DNA of 64,000 nt from Dethiobacter alkaliphilus AHT 1 (GTDB taxonomy: Bacteria; Bacillota; Dethiobacteria; Dethiobacterales; Dethiobacteraceae). The stretch is from contig NZ_ACJM01000011.1 of assembly GCF_000174415.1 (NCBI RefSeq), positions 37,281 to 101,280 on the forward strand. Reading direction: 5' to 3'. Position numbers and translations under genes: made by a program. Shown here one piece after another: positions 18,443-28,304 of the stretch (within the stretch, counting starts at the first letter, position 1; every line of letters starts with the position of its first letter). The notes beneath the pieces were generated by a model, which was not told where the DNA came from, did no database searches, and was given only the letters and a program-made list of their open reading frames with translations.

Positions 18443-18538
18443 GCCTAAATTTATCTTCTTTGTGCCTGCTATTTCCAATGAAGAGTCGGCATAAATCTGT
18501 TATGATGAAAATGAAGGATTGACGGGGGAGGGGATACC

Positions 18539-19426
18539 ATGGCAGGAGTCCAACTTAAACGCCATCAAATGCGCCTGGCAGTGGTGGCGCTTTGTTTTTT
18601 GCTGGTTACCAGTCCAATGTTTTCTAATCTGCTGCACACTGCCTGGCAGGGCATTGTGGCGGTCTCGGCCCGCAGACACTATGTGCAGTGGCCGGCACTG
18701 GAGACCGAGTATTTTCAGTTGCGCTACAGCCCGGAAGATGAGGATATAGCTGCCTGGCTGGGATCGGAAGCCGATGCGGCGGTAAAGCAGGTGGCCGCCA
18801 TTTTACCTCACCAATCCGGAACAAAAAGACCTTGGCTGGTGGTTGTCCCCGACCAGGAAACTTTTCAGGAGGTTTTTGGCTGGAGTGACGGTACGGGAGC
18901 ATTAGGAGTATACCTGGCAGATACAGTTAAAATCCTTACTCCCCGCGCCTGGGACTGGGTGGGAGAAGAAGAACGGCTGGAGCAATTTGTGCAGAAGGGC
19001 CCTTTGGTTCATGAGTACACCCATTTTGTGCTGGATTTGCGTACCCGGGGAAATTACACCCGGTGGTTCAGTGAAGGACTGTCCCAAATAGTCGAATATC
19101 AGGTGCTGGGTTATGAATGGCTGGAAGCGGGAAGCTCGCTGGCCAATACCCTGTACTCTCTGGATGAACTGGACAAAGGCTTTGATGAACTGCCAAATCA
19201 GGCTCTGGCCTATCGGCAGGGTCTGAGTATGGTGACATACATGGAGCATTTGAAAGGCGTGGATGGCCTAAACCGTTTTATTGATGTGCTGGGAGAGCAA
19301 ACACCTTTTTATCAGGCCCTAAAGCAGGTGTACGGCCTGGACAGAGAAGAATTTATAAACGGCTGGCAAAAGTGGCATAGGGAAGATGACCGCTGGTTCA
19401 GGGTCAGAGAAGATGGAAAAAACTAA
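18539..19426 (+). CDS. Peptidase MA-like zinc metalloprotease
   Basis: A 295-aa protein with an N-terminal signal/anchor (about 12-35) and the gluzincin motif HEYTH near residue 158, followed 18-20 residues later by WFSEGLSQ, where Glu is the third zinc ligand. This matches the peptidase MA family of extracytoplasmic proteases. The substrate is unknown. The ATG is preceded by GGGGGAGGGG. It sits just before walRK, so a role in envelope maintenance is plausible but only inferred. Confidence 0.8.
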   Translation: MAGVQLKRHQMRLAVVALCFLLVTSPMFSNLLHTAWQGIVAVSARRHYVQWPALETEYFQLRYSPEDEDIAAWLGSEADAAVKQVAAILPHQSGTKRPWLVVVPDQETFQEVFGWSDGTGALGVYLADTVKILTPRAWDWVGEEERLEQFVQKGPLVHEYTHFVLDLRTRGNYTRWFSEGLSQIVEYQVLGYEWLEAGSSLANTLYSLDELDKGFDELPNQALAYRQGLSMVTYMEHLKGVDGLNRFIDVLGEQTPFYQALKQVYGLDREEFINGWQKWHREDDRWFRVREDGKN

Positions 19427-19447
19427 GCGCCTTATCAGGCGCTTTTT
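19425..19447 (+). terminator. Terminator after peptidase MA-like gene
   Basis: AAGCGCC, TTATCA, GGCGCTT plus TTT. The left arm begins inside the stop codon. Confidence 0.85.
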
Positions 19448-19464
19448 GCACTATCGGGGTCCAG

Positions 19465-19493
19465 GCAGGAAAAAAACTCTTTTAAACGAAGTA
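19465..19493 (+). promoter_or_regulatory. Sigma-H-like promoter of walRK operon
   Basis: GCAGGAAAA, 11 bases, AACGAAGTA matches 17 of 18 consensus positions. It lies 32 bases before the walR start. Confidence 0.5.
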
Positions 19494-19524
19494 ATAGGTA
19501 CTAACTAACAGATGAGGTGTGGCC

Positions 19525-20223
19525 GTGCTTAGCAAAAAGATTTTGGTGGTGGATGATGAAAAGCCCATTGCGGAAATCCTGCGTTACAACCTGGTGCAGG
19601 AAGGCTATGCCGTGGTGGTGGCCTATGACGGCGAGGAAGCTACCCGCCTGATGCAGACCGAATCGCCTGATCTGGTTCTGTTGGATATTATGCTGCCCAA
19701 AAAGGACGGCTTTGCCGTCTGCCGCGATATCCGGCGGGTAAGCAATGTTCCCATTATTATGCTCACAGCAAAGGATACCGAACTTGATACGGTGCTGGGC
19801 CTGGAGCTGGGTGCCGATGACTATGTGACCAAGCCTTTTTCCGCCCGTGAAGTGTTGGCCCGCGTTAAGGCCCAACTGCGCCGCACACAAGCTGCCAAAG
19901 GGCCTGGCGGCGAGTTTCTCATCTGTGATGACCTGCAGGTGGACACCGGCAGGATGGAAATCCGCAAAAACGGTGTAGACATTGATCTTACTTACCGGGA
20001 ATATCTGCTCCTTGTGTACCTGATGCGCAACGCGGGGTATGTTATCAGCCGTGAGAAGCTGCTATCTGAAGTGTGGGGCTATGATTTCTACGGTGATGAG
20101 CGAACAGTGGATGTCACTATTCGCCGTTTGCGGGAAAAGATTGAAGAAAACCCCAGTCAGCCCCGCTATATTCGCACCAAGCGCGGTGCCGGGTATTTCA
20201 TCAGGAGAAAAGATCATGTTTAG
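19525..20223 (+). CDS. walR: Response regulator WalR (YycF)
   Basis: An OmpR-type regulator of 232 aa that controls cell-wall hydrolase genes together with WalK. The receiver domain shows VVDDE, phospho-acceptor Asp in LVLLDIMLPKKDG, and MLTAKD; the C-terminal winged helix carries RTVDVTIRRLREKIE. The GTG at 19525 is chosen because GAGGTG stands five bases before it; a GTG two codons upstream is possible. The walK start overlaps its last codons. The order walR-walK-yycH-yycI supports WalR over other OmpR-family members. Confidence 0.93.
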   Translation: MLSKKILVVDDEKPIAEILRYNLVQEGYAVVVAYDGEEATRLMQTESPDLVLLDIMLPKKDGFAVCRDIRRVSNVPIIMLTAKDTELDTVLGLELGADDYVTKPFSAREVLARVKAQLRRTQAAKGPGGEFLICDDLQVDTGRMEIRKNGVDIDLTYREYLLLVYLMRNAGYVISREKLLSEVWGYDFYGDERTVDVTIRRLREKIEENPSQPRYIRTKRGAGYFIRRKDHV

Positions 20224-22027
20224 AAGCGTTCAGTGGAAAATTGTCTTTATCTATTCTCTGCTGATTCTTTTTGCCATGCAGTTTTTCGCCGTGTTTTTGA
20301 CCCAGTCCCTGGAGCGGTACTATCTGGATACGTATGCGGAAAACCTGGAATCCCAGGGTTTACTACTGGCCAATTTTGTGGAACGCTATCTGGCCGGCGG
20401 CGATGACGACGGTTCCATTGACGGCCTGGTATTGGAGTACTCCCGTTATGCGGGAACCACCGATATTATGGTCCTGGATGCTTTTGGCCGGGTTGTTTCC
20501 TCCTCCCGCCCTGAAGAGCAGCTGCAGGGCCAGCGAATTTTTCAGGAAGAAATAACCCGGGCTCTTACCGGCAGCCGCAGCGAAGAAATACGGTTGGAAC
20601 CGGAAACAAGGGAACGGGTCAAATATCTTGCTCTGCCTGTCCGCTCCGGTGAAAAAACGCTGGGTGTGGTATATCTGATTGGTTCACTGGAGCCCATTTA
20701 TGCCACACTGCGGGAAATCCAGTTTATCTTTTTAACAGGGGCGGTACTGGTCATCGGAGTCACGGTTTTGCTGGGCTTTTTTCTGGCTAAGACCATTACA
20801 GGCCCTATTCAGGAGGTTACCTCCAAGGCAGCACAAATTGCCCACGGTGATTTCCGGCAGCGTATTACAATCCATTCCCAGGATGAAATCGGCCGGTTGG
20901 GCCAGATGTTTAATTACCTCTCCCGCCAGCTTGACGCCACGTTAAGGGAAATCTCTTCGGAAAAGGGAAAAGTGGAGGCTATCCTCAATCATATGACCGA
21001 CGGCATTGTGGCTCTGAACCGGGACGGACAGGTCCTGCATGTCAACCCCACTGCCCACCGACTCCTGGATTTAAACGAAGAGAGTGAACCTACTGCGGAA
21101 GTACTGGGACAGTTGGTGGCGCCGGTGGATTTGGCGGCCATTTTAAATACGGGACGGCAGGAAAGCCGTGAGATTATGCTGCAGCCCCACCAGCAGCTGA
21201 TTGTTGCCAGCTATGTTCCCTTCCATACCCAGGATGAAATTACCGATACCGAATTTCTCTCCGGAGTGCTTATTGTTCTCCATGATGTCACCAAAGAACG
21301 GGAACTGATTCGCATCCAACAGGAATTTGTGGCCAATGTTTCCCATGAACTGCGTACACCGCTGACCACCATGAAAAGTTATACCGAAACCTTATTGGGC
21401 GGAGCCATGTATGAGCCTGAGACCTGCCTGTCTTTTCTTTCCACCATGGAAAAGGAAACGGAACGGATGGTGCGGTTGGTAAAGGATCTTTTGGCGCTCT
21501 CCCAGTTGGATTACCGGCAGGTGGCCTGGCGGAAGGAAAAGCTTCCTTTAAATGAACTGGTGAGTGAAGTGGTCAACGAACTGCGCGTTAAATTTCAGGA
21601 AGAACCGCGCCATGTTACGGTGGAACTGCCTGAGACTACGGTCTGGCACTGTTTTGACCGCGACAAAATGAAACAGGTTTTGATTAATGTCATTCAGAAT
21701 TCCTTTAAGTATACGGCGGAACACGGTTTAATCCGGATTGCACTGGAAGTGGCTGAAGACCAGGCTGTAATCCATGTAGCCGATGACGGCATAGGTATTC
21801 CACCTGAGGATGTTAAACGGGTATTTGACCGTTTTTACCGTGTGGACAAGGCACGGTCCCGTGATTTTGGCGGAACCGGACTGGGACTGTCCATTGCCCG
21901 TGAAATTGTGGAAGCACACGGCGGCAGTATTACCGTATGCAGTGAGCCGGAAAAGGGCACCCAATTTACCATAAGCCTGCCGCTGACAACGGATGAAGGA
22001 GGGGCGGATGCATGCGAGAGCGCATAA
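20216..22027 (+). CDS. walK: Sensor histidine kinase WalK (YycG)
   Basis: A 603-aa membrane kinase: TM1 near 10-28, an extracytoplasmic sensor region to about 170, TM2 near 175-195, HAMP, PAS, HisKA with the H-box FVANVSHELRTPLTT, and HATPase with DNGIG-like DDGIGIPPEDV and GGTGLGL. It phosphorylates WalR according to cell-wall status (lipid II or hydrolase products in Bacillus). The ATG overlaps the walR stop by eight bases and has AGGAG upstream; longer in-frame forms lie within walR. Confidence 0.95.
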   Translation: MFRSVQWKIVFIYSLLILFAMQFFAVFLTQSLERYYLDTYAENLESQGLLLANFVERYLAGGDDDGSIDGLVLEYSRYAGTTDIMVLDAFGRVVSSSRPEEQLQGQRIFQEEITRALTGSRSEEIRLEPETRERVKYLALPVRSGEKTLGVVYLIGSLEPIYATLREIQFIFLTGAVLVIGVTVLLGFFLAKTITGPIQEVTSKAAQIAHGDFRQRITIHSQDEIGRLGQMFNYLSRQLDATLREISSEKGKVEAILNHMTDGIVALNRDGQVLHVNPTAHRLLDLNEESEPTAEVLGQLVAPVDLAAILNTGRQESREIMLQPHQQLIVASYVPFHTQDEITDTEFLSGVLIVLHDVTKERELIRIQQEFVANVSHELRTPLTTMKSYTETLLGGAMYEPETCLSFLSTMEKETERMVRLVKDLLALSQLDYRQVAWRKEKLPLNELVSEVVNELRVKFQEEPRHVTVELPETTVWHCFDRDKMKQVLINVIQNSFKYTAEHGLIRIALEVAEDQAVIHVADDGIGIPPEDVKRVFDRFYRVDKARSRDFGGTGLGLSIAREIVEAHGGSITVCSEPEKGTQFTISLPLTTDEGGADACESA

Positions 22028-23367
22028 AAACGCTGGTTTTATTAATTTTGGTTCTCACAAGCATTGGCCTGACCGGCAGGCTGCTATTTGGTCAGCCCGC
22101 ACTGGAAACGGCGGCCTTGCCTGCTTATGAGCAGCTGGTATTTGGTGAAATGCGCCCCGTAACGGAACAAAATCTTCCTACACTGCGTCTTCAGGAAGTA
22201 GAAGAAAAGGAAGAAGAAGAAGAAGAAGAGAAAGAGACCACCTGGCGGATACTGTTTCCCTGGGACAATGAACACCGCCAGGCCTGGGGCCTGATGCTGG
22301 ATTTGATGCGCATCTCTGAGCTGCCGCAGCAGCAGGAAGAAGCGCCGGAGCTGACCGGCAGGGTTGTTACCGCTGAGTTTGCCGTGCCCGCTACTCCCGG
22401 CCTTTGGTTGTCCTCTGCCGCCTCCGCAGACTTACAGATTACCGAGGCGGCCTGGCTGGCTGCCGAGCCGGAGTACATCTGGTACAGGGACGTGGCGGGA
22501 GAATGGCTAAAAGGACAACTGCCTGCTCTGCCGCCGGAATGGGAAAGTGAGACTGTGGAAACTTTTTCTCAGGCAGCAGTATATGTGGCCAGCGAAGCTG
22601 AGTCCTGGGAGGCGTTAAACCTACCTGAAGAAGAGGTTATTTTGCTGCCCGGGGAAATGCCTGTCCTGGCAGCTTATGCTACGGTACCGGAGGAATTGGA
22701 TGCGGAAAAACTGCTGCGCAGTATTTTTGTGGACACCGCTCTGGTGCGACGCATTGAGGAGCGGGACGGCGCCTTTATTTATACCGACGGACAACGGGGG
22801 TTACGTTTCTTTTCCCGTGGCGAACTGGAGTATTCTTCCCCCAATAGTGAACCGGGCCAGGAACCACTGGAGCTTTCCCAGATATTGCGGGAAACAGCCC
22901 AGTACCTGCAGTTGATGGGCGGATGGCCCGACCATCTGCATTTGAATCAGTTGGAGGAGGCTCCTCAGTTAAGTTGGGACAGGCGTCAGCAGCGCACCTA
23001 TTCACTGTCTATGTTTTCAGTTCAGCACGGAGTGCCGCTGATTACACCCCAGCCTCCCGTTTCCCTGCGCCTTTCAGACCGTGGTGTGATTCATTATAAC
23101 CGCCAAATCACCTTACTGGACAACCCGGTGGGGCAGGAAAGCCGGCTTTTGGATCCCCGCGAACTGGCAGAAACTGTGGCGGAAAGGCTGGAGGCCGACC
23201 ATGGCGGCGCAAGGCTTGTAGATATCTACCCCGCCTATTTTGTTGGCAGGGCCGCCGGCCAAAGCACAGCCCATCCGGTTTGGACATTTTCTTTTTCCGG
23301 CAATAAAAAGGCGGTAATGCACGGCCACACCGGCCGCTTTCTCACCTGGATTGAGGAGGAGCAATAA
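22012..23367 (+). CDS. yycH: WalK regulatory protein YycH
   Basis: A 451-aa protein with one N-terminal membrane helix and a large extracytoplasmic part. YycH and YycI bind WalK and modulate its activity. Identity rests mainly on position between walK and yycI, on length, and on the YycH-like C-terminal pattern (DPRELAETVAERLE ... YPAYFVG). A short acidic tract near residue 65 is encoded by GAA/GAG repeats that could slip. The start overlaps walK by 16 bases and has GAAGGAGGGG. Confidence 0.8.
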   Translation: MRERIKTLVLLILVLTSIGLTGRLLFGQPALETAALPAYEQLVFGEMRPVTEQNLPTLRLQEVEEKEEEEEEEKETTWRILFPWDNEHRQAWGLMLDLMRISELPQQQEEAPELTGRVVTAEFAVPATPGLWLSSAASADLQITEAAWLAAEPEYIWYRDVAGEWLKGQLPALPPEWESETVETFSQAAVYVASEAESWEALNLPEEEVILLPGEMPVLAAYATVPEELDAEKLLRSIFVDTALVRRIEERDGAFIYTDGQRGLRFFSRGELEYSSPNSEPGQEPLELSQILRETAQYLQLMGGWPDHLHLNQLEEAPQLSWDRRQQRTYSLSMFSVQHGVPLITPQPPVSLRLSDRGVIHYNRQITLLDNPVGQESRLLDPRELAETVAERLEADHGGARLVDIYPAYFVGRAAGQSTAHPVWTFSFSGNKKAVMHGHTGRFLTWIEEEQ

Positions 23368-24215
23368 TGGATCTTTCCAGAGCAAAAACCATTCTGATTA
23401 TAGCCTTTCTGCTGCTAAATATTTTTTTGGGTTACCGCCTCTGGTATACCCCTCAGTTTCTGCAGGCCGGACAGGTCATTACCTCAGAAGAAGTGGAAGC
23501 AGCCCGGCAATTGCTGCGGGAACATGGCTATGAGTTGCAGGCAGCCATCCCCCGTGAGGTGCCACGCCTTGCCCTTTTACATGTTTCCCGGGAAGCAAAG
23601 CCTCCGTCAGCCTGGGCTAAACTCCTGCTGGATGAAGAAGTGCCCGGCGTGGTGACAGAAACAGGCAGCATTAAATTTCAAAGCGGTGAGGCCTCGGTGG
23701 AGGTAGCCCCCAACGGCCAGGTAATATATCGCCGCGATAAGACCGGCGCTGCTTCCGGGGATACATCTCCACAGACAGCCGATAGTTTCCTGAGGGAGCG
23801 GCAGCTTTGGTACGATGACTTAACCTTGGATGCGCAGCAACCCCTTGGCACCCAGGAGGGCAGCCGCATCAGTTATGTGCAGACGCACCAGGGGTTTCCC
23901 ATATTTTTCAGTACAATTGATGTTTTTATTGCCGATGGCTTTGTATATGGTGCTAACTTTTACCGGGTTAATCCCCTGAGCTTTAGCGAGCAGGAAGTAC
24001 AGGTTATTTCCGCAGCGGAGGCCATGGAGGCCTTTATCGAAATATCTGCCGATTCTGGCGAAAATAAAATTACCGATATCTCCCTGGGGTATTTCAGCGC
24101 GGAATATGACGCTGAGCGCTGGGAAATAGTGCCTGTTTGGCGAATTACCGCCGATGATGGCTCCGCTCTGTATATTAATGCCTTTACCGGAGAAGCCGAA
24201 GCTTCCGCCTTGTAA
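23367..24215 (+). CDS. yycI: WalK regulatory protein YycI
   Basis: A 282-aa protein with an N-terminal membrane anchor (ILIIAFLLLNIFLGYRLWY) and a two-lobed extracytoplasmic part, matching YycI. Together with YycH it forms the membrane complex that tunes WalK. The start overlaps the yycH stop (TAATG). The LNIFLGYRLW segment is a recognisable family feature. The gene ends the operon; a sigma-H-like site and a new transcript start follow before murA. Confidence 0.85.
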   Translation: MDLSRAKTILIIAFLLLNIFLGYRLWYTPQFLQAGQVITSEEVEAARQLLREHGYELQAAIPREVPRLALLHVSREAKPPSAWAKLLLDEEVPGVVTETGSIKFQSGEASVEVAPNGQVIYRRDKTGAASGDTSPQTADSFLRERQLWYDDLTLDAQQPLGTQEGSRISYVQTHQGFPIFFSTIDVFIADGFVYGANFYRVNPLSFSEQEVQVISAAEAMEAFIEISADSGENKITDISLGYFSAEYDAERWEIVPVWRITADDGSALYINAFTGEAEASAL

Positions 24216-24230
24216 AAAACTGTCTTTAAG

Positions 24231-24260
24231 ACAGGAATTTCATATTTATATCACGAATAT
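24231..24260 (+). promoter_or_regulatory. Sigma-H-like promoter of murA
   Basis: ACAGGAATT, 12 bases, CACGAATAT matches 17 of 18 positions (the R of the -10 is C), with intact AGGA and GAAT. It lies about 85 bases before murA. Confidence 0.5.
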
Positions 24261-24344
24261 ATATTTTCAGTAGCAGAAATGTATTGTATACTGATATGGT
24301 ATGGAGTTATGACAACTAACAGTCACACGCAGGAGGACTAATAG

Positions 24345-25601
24345 ATGCCCAAATTGCTTATTAAGGGTAACAGACAACCCCTTCAGGGAGAAGTTAAAGT
24401 AAGCGGCGCCAAAAATGCTGCCGTAGCCATTATTCCGGCAGCCATTCTTACTGCTGCACCGGTGCGGATAGAAAATTTGCCGGAGATTAACGACATTAAA
24501 ATTCTGGTGGATATACTGGACGCGCTGGGCGTAAAAACCCAGTGGGAGAGCAGTTCAACCCTGCTGGTGGATGCGTCTACGCTAAAGAGCTGGCAACCAC
24601 CCTATGATTTGGTAAAAAAACTGCGAGCCTCCTACTATCTCATCGGCGCTCTGGTGGGTCGTTTCGGCAAAGCGGACGTGCCTATTCCCGGCGGCTGCGA
24701 TCTGGGCCCCCGGCCCATAGACCAGCATATTAAGGGCCTGGCAGCCCTGGGCGCCCAGGTGGATGTGGAGCATGGACTCATCAGAGTGGAAGCGAATCAT
24801 CTCACCGGGACCAATGTTTACCTGGATGTGGTCAGCGTCGGTGCCACCATCAATATTATGCTGGCTGCTGTGCGGGCCCGCGGAAAAACCATTATTGAAA
24901 ACGCAGCTAAAGAGCCGGAAATTGTGGATGTGGCCAATTTTCTTACTTCCATGGGAGCCAAGATTCGCGGAGCCGGCACTGATGTAATCAAAATTACCGG
25001 CGTGGACGAACTGGGGCCCGCGGATCACTGTGTGATCCCCGACCGCATTGAAGCAGGCACATATATGATTGCCGCCGCTGCCACCGGTGGAAATGTGCTG
25101 TTGCGTGACGTGATTCCCAAGCATCTGGATCCCATCACCGCCAAGCTGCGGGAAATGCATATGACGGTGGATGTCACCGATGACCAGATTCGTGTTGTGG
25201 GCTGTGCTTCACCGCAGGCTGTGGATATCAAGACCTTCCCCTATCCCGGCTTCCCCACCGACTTGCAGTCCCAGGCCATGGTCCTTTTGACTCAGGCCAG
25301 TGGTAGCAGTGTTATTACCGAAAATGTATTTGAAGGGCGCTTTAAGCATGTTGATGAATTAAAACGCATGGGAGCCCGTATTAAGGTGGAAGGGCGCACG
25401 GCCATAATTGACGGCTGCTGTGGTCTTTCCGGTGCCCCTGTCCGGGCCACCGACCTGCGGGCAGGAGCTTCCTTTATTATTGCCGGGCTCATTGCCGAAG
25501 GTGATACCGTTATCAGTGAAATTAATCATATTTACCGTGGTTATGAAAAGATTTGTGACAAATTAAATGCCCTGGGCGCATCGATTCAGGAAATTGAATA
25601 G
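24345..25601 (+). CDS. murA: UDP-N-acetylglucosamine 1-carboxyvinyltransferase
   Basis: MurA transfers enolpyruvate from PEP to UDP-GlcNAc, the first committed step of peptidoglycan synthesis and the target of fosfomycin. The 418-aa protein begins KLLIKGNRQPLQGEVKVSGAKNAA and carries the catalytic loop PGGCDLGPRPID with the active Cys near 117. Length and motifs are complete. Many Firmicutes have two MurA paralogues, so this may be one of a pair. The ATG follows AGGAGG. It starts a new unit after yycI. Confidence 0.95.
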   Translation: MPKLLIKGNRQPLQGEVKVSGAKNAAVAIIPAAILTAAPVRIENLPEINDIKILVDILDALGVKTQWESSSTLLVDASTLKSWQPPYDLVKKLRASYYLIGALVGRFGKADVPIPGGCDLGPRPIDQHIKGLAALGAQVDVEHGLIRVEANHLTGTNVYLDVVSVGATINIMLAAVRARGKTIIENAAKEPEIVDVANFLTSMGAKIRGAGTDVIKITGVDELGPADHCVIPDRIEAGTYMIAAAATGGNVLLRDVIPKHLDPITAKLREMHMTVDVTDDQIRVVGCASPQAVDIKTFPYPGFPTDLQSQAMVLLTQASGSSVITENVFEGRFKHVDELKRMGARIKVEGRTAIIDGCCGLSGAPVRATDLRAGASFIIAGLIAEGDTVISEINHIYRGYEKICDKLNALGASIQEIE

Positions 25602-25609
25602 GTAGCGTT

Positions 25610-26227
25610 ATGCAAATACTTTTGGCACGTCACGGCCAAACAACGGCAAACGCCGAAAAGCGTTTTCAGGGGCAGATTGACTGCCCCTTGAATTCCACAG
25701 GGCAAGACCAGGCCCGCCGTCTGGCAGGGCTTCTGGCCCAGTTTGAGCCGGGCAGGATTTTTACCAGTGATTTAAGCCGCAGTATCCACACCGCCCGGCC
25801 GGCGGCAGAACTGCTAAAGCTTGAGCCGGTGGTATCCCCGGTTTTCAGGGAATATTCCTGGGGTGTGTTGGAGGGTCTGACCTGGCCGGAAATAAAAGAG
25901 CGGTATCCCGCTCTTTTTTCAGAGCTGCGCATAGATCTGCGCCGGGTAAACATCCCCGGGCAGGAGCCGCTGGAAAGTTTTCGCCAACGACTGCAGCAGG
26001 GGCTGAAGCTGCTGCTGGATGAAGGCAACCCCCGCACCGTGGCCCTGGTGGGCCATGGACGGTACTTAAATGCCCTGGTGGTGGAGTTTCTCGGTTTGGA
26101 TTTTGCCGGACCTTGGCCCTTTTCTTTTTCCTCTGCTGCGGTCACCGTCCTGGAAGCGCGCGGCGGACGCCGCCGGTTAATCAGGTTCAATGAAGAATGC
26201 CATTTGATGGGAGAAACCAATGCTTGA
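25610..26227 (+). CDS. Histidine phosphatase family protein
   Basis: A 205-aa member of the phosphoglycerate mutase/acid phosphatase superfamily. The catalytic RHG motif is at residues 6-8 (LLARHGQTTAN); the second histidine occurs in LVGHGRYLNAL. EYSWGVLEGLTW resembles CobC/GpmB-type phosphatases. The substrate is unknown. It starts eight bases after murA and overlaps the next gene by eight bases, so it is part of a murA-phosphatase-yycJ operon. Confidence 0.88.
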   Translation: MQILLARHGQTTANAEKRFQGQIDCPLNSTGQDQARRLAGLLAQFEPGRIFTSDLSRSIHTARPAAELLKLEPVVSPVFREYSWGVLEGLTWPEIKERYPALFSELRIDLRRVNIPGQEPLESFRQRLQQGLKLLLDEGNPRTVALVGHGRYLNALVVEFLGLDFAGPWPFSFSSAAVTVLEARGGRRRLIRFNEECHLMGETNA

Positions 26228-27014
26228 AATATGTATGCTGGCCAGCGGCAGTTCCGGCAACGCCATTTATGTGGCAACAGAGCAAACAAAACTGTTAATA
26301 GATGCCGGCCTGAGCGGTAAAAAGCTGGCCGCCGCCCTGACGGAAATTGATGTTGACCCTTTTTCTCTGGATGCACTGCTTTTATCTCATGACCATAACG
26401 ATCACACCTGTGGCGCCGGCATTATGGCCCGGCGCTACCGTATGCCTCTGTATGCCACAGGCCCTACCTGGCAGGCCGCCGCCTGTAAAATGGGTCCTGT
26501 TCCAGAAGAGATGTGCCGTACCCTGCCCTCCTTTGGAGAGATGCAGTTTGCCGACTTAACGGTGGAAAGCTTTCCCATACCCCACGATGCGGCAGGGCCG
26601 GTTGGTTTTGTCTTTCGCCAGGCAGAGAAATCCATAGCCCTGGTCACCGATCTGGGCATGATTACTCCAGACATTTTTCAAATGCTGCAAAACGTAAATT
26701 GCCTGGTGCTGGAAGCAAACCATGATGAAGAGATGCTAAAAAACGGTACATATCCATGGCCCCTGAAAAAAAGAATTCTCAGCAGCCGGGGACACCTTTC
26801 CAACCACCATGCTGCAGACTTTCTCACCGATATTATCAGTCCCGTCACAACTCATGTGGTGCTGGCTCATCTAAGTGAGCACAATAATCTGCCGCAGCTG
26901 GCCTTTAACACCGTTGGAGAAAAGCTGACGACGGCGGGCTGTGAGCCGGGGCGCGCAATATCTTTAGAGGTTGCCCGTCGTTTCGGCCCCAGCTGCCATA
27001 TCTGTCTAACCTAG
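26220..27014 (+). CDS. yycJ: Metallo-beta-lactamase fold protein YycJ (WalJ)
   Basis: A 264-aa protein of the YycJ/WalJ family, with ASGSSGNAIYV at the N-terminus, the metal-binding SHDHNDHTCG motif, and further ligands in FPIPHDA and HLSEHNN. Family members are reported as 5'-exonucleases or putative mismatch-repair/cell-wall coordination proteins. In the yyc operon of Bacillus it follows yycI. Here it lies after murA and the phosphatase. The ATG overlaps the preceding gene. Confidence 0.9.
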   Translation: MLEICMLASGSSGNAIYVATEQTKLLIDAGLSGKKLAAALTEIDVDPFSLDALLLSHDHNDHTCGAGIMARRYRMPLYATGPTWQAAACKMGPVPEEMCRTLPSFGEMQFADLTVESFPIPHDAAGPVGFVFRQAEKSIALVTDLGMITPDIFQMLQNVNCLVLEANHDEEMLKNGTYPWPLKKRILSSRGHLSNHHAADFLTDIISPVTTHVVLAHLSEHNNLPQLAFNTVGEKLTTAGCEPGRAISLEVARRFGPSCHICLT

Positions 27015-27135
27015 TATGGCCCTTGTTATGGTGGGTATAATTTCAGAATAGCAGTTGATCTTTATTCTAGATTCATATTTTTGTCACAACTTCCTGTTAT
27101 AGTGTGCTTATAAATCTTGTGTTAGGGGGGGTTAT

Positions 27136-28293
27136 ATGGACTTTTTCAACGGGTTTAATCAACCCCGAAATCGGACAGGACTGTCTCTTTTTATCGTTGC
27201 ACTTTTGGGAGCAATCCTGGGAGGAGTGCTGGTGGGCCTGATTTTTGTCAATTTTGCCCAACCTGCAGAAACTGCACCGGACTCATTTGTTCCCGGAGAA
27301 CAGGATCAGGACATAGAATATACCGACCGCGACCGCCCGGAATATCAAAACACCGCCGTTGTACGGGCGGCGGAAGAGGTGCTGCCGGCGGTGGTAGGTA
27401 TTACCAACCGAGCCATGGTTTTTGACCGTATTCACGGCCGTTCCATCTTGCGGGAACGGGCTACCGGGACCGGAGTGATTATAGATTCCGGCGGCTATAT
27501 TGTGACCAATAACCATGTTATTGAAGACCATGAGGAATTAAGCGTGACTTTAGCCGACGGGCAGGAGTATGAAGCCAGCCTGATTGGTGCGGATCCGGCC
27601 ACAGATTTGGCCGTTATCAGGATAGATAAGGAAGGCTTGGCGGTTTCGCACTTCGGGGATTCCGACAAGCTGGCGGTGGGGGAAACTGCCATTGCCATCG
27701 GCAACCCGCTGGGGCTTGCTTTTTCCCAGTCTGTTACAGTAGGTGTAATCAGCGCCAAAGAGCGGATGATTGAAATAAATGAACATGAGTTTACCTTCAT
27801 CCAGACCGATGCCGCCATTAACGACGGCAACAGTGGCGGGCCGCTGGTTAACTTAAACGGCGAAGTAATTGGTATCAATACCGCCAAAATCAAAATCGCC
27901 GGCGTGGAGGGAATGGGTTTTGCCATTCCTGCCAATACCGTTAAAAACATTACCCGGGACTTAATTTTGCACGGTCGCATTATCCGTCCCTGGCTGGGCG
28001 TTTATTGGGGCGGCGATGTGGATGAGTCGCTCTCAGAGCAGCTGAACCTGCCTGTGGACTACGGAGTGCTGATTCAGGACGTGGTTGACGGCAGCCCTGC
28101 ACAGCAGGCGGGCATTCGCCGCGGTGATGTGATCATCCGTATTGATGATAAGCAGATTACCAACTTCACCGATCTGCGTGACGGTCTACAGGAGTTTAGC
28201 GTGGGAGATGAAGTGGAAGTTACCATTATTCGAGACGGCCAGGAGCTGACCATTGATACTACCCTGGCTGAACTGCCCGAACAGCTGGATTAA
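27136..28293 (+). CDS. htrA: HtrA-like serine protease (YycK/HtrC type)
   Basis: A 385-aa membrane-anchored protease with one transmembrane helix (about 18-40). The trypsin-like domain shows all catalytic residues: His in VTNNHVIED, Asp in ATDLAVIRID, Ser in NDGNSGGPLVNL. One PDZ domain follows (about 280-375, VDGSPAQQAGIRRGDVI). It degrades misfolded exported proteins. The position after yycJ matches YycK in Bacillus. A strong terminator follows. Confidence 0.95.
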   Translation: MDFFNGFNQPRNRTGLSLFIVALLGAILGGVLVGLIFVNFAQPAETAPDSFVPGEQDQDIEYTDRDRPEYQNTAVVRAAEEVLPAVVGITNRAMVFDRIHGRSILRERATGTGVIIDSGGYIVTNNHVIEDHEELSVTLADGQEYEASLIGADPATDLAVIRIDKEGLAVSHFGDSDKLAVGETAIAIGNPLGLAFSQSVTVGVISAKERMIEINEHEFTFIQTDAAINDGNSGGPLVNLNGEVIGINTAKIKIAGVEGMGFAIPANTVKNITRDLILHGRIIRPWLGVYWGGDVDESLSEQLNLPVDYGVLIQDVVDGSPAQQAGIRRGDVIIRIDDKQITNFTDLRDGLQEFSVGDEVEVTIIRDGQELTIDTTLAELPEQLD

Positions 28294-28304
28294 TCAAAAA
28301 ACTG

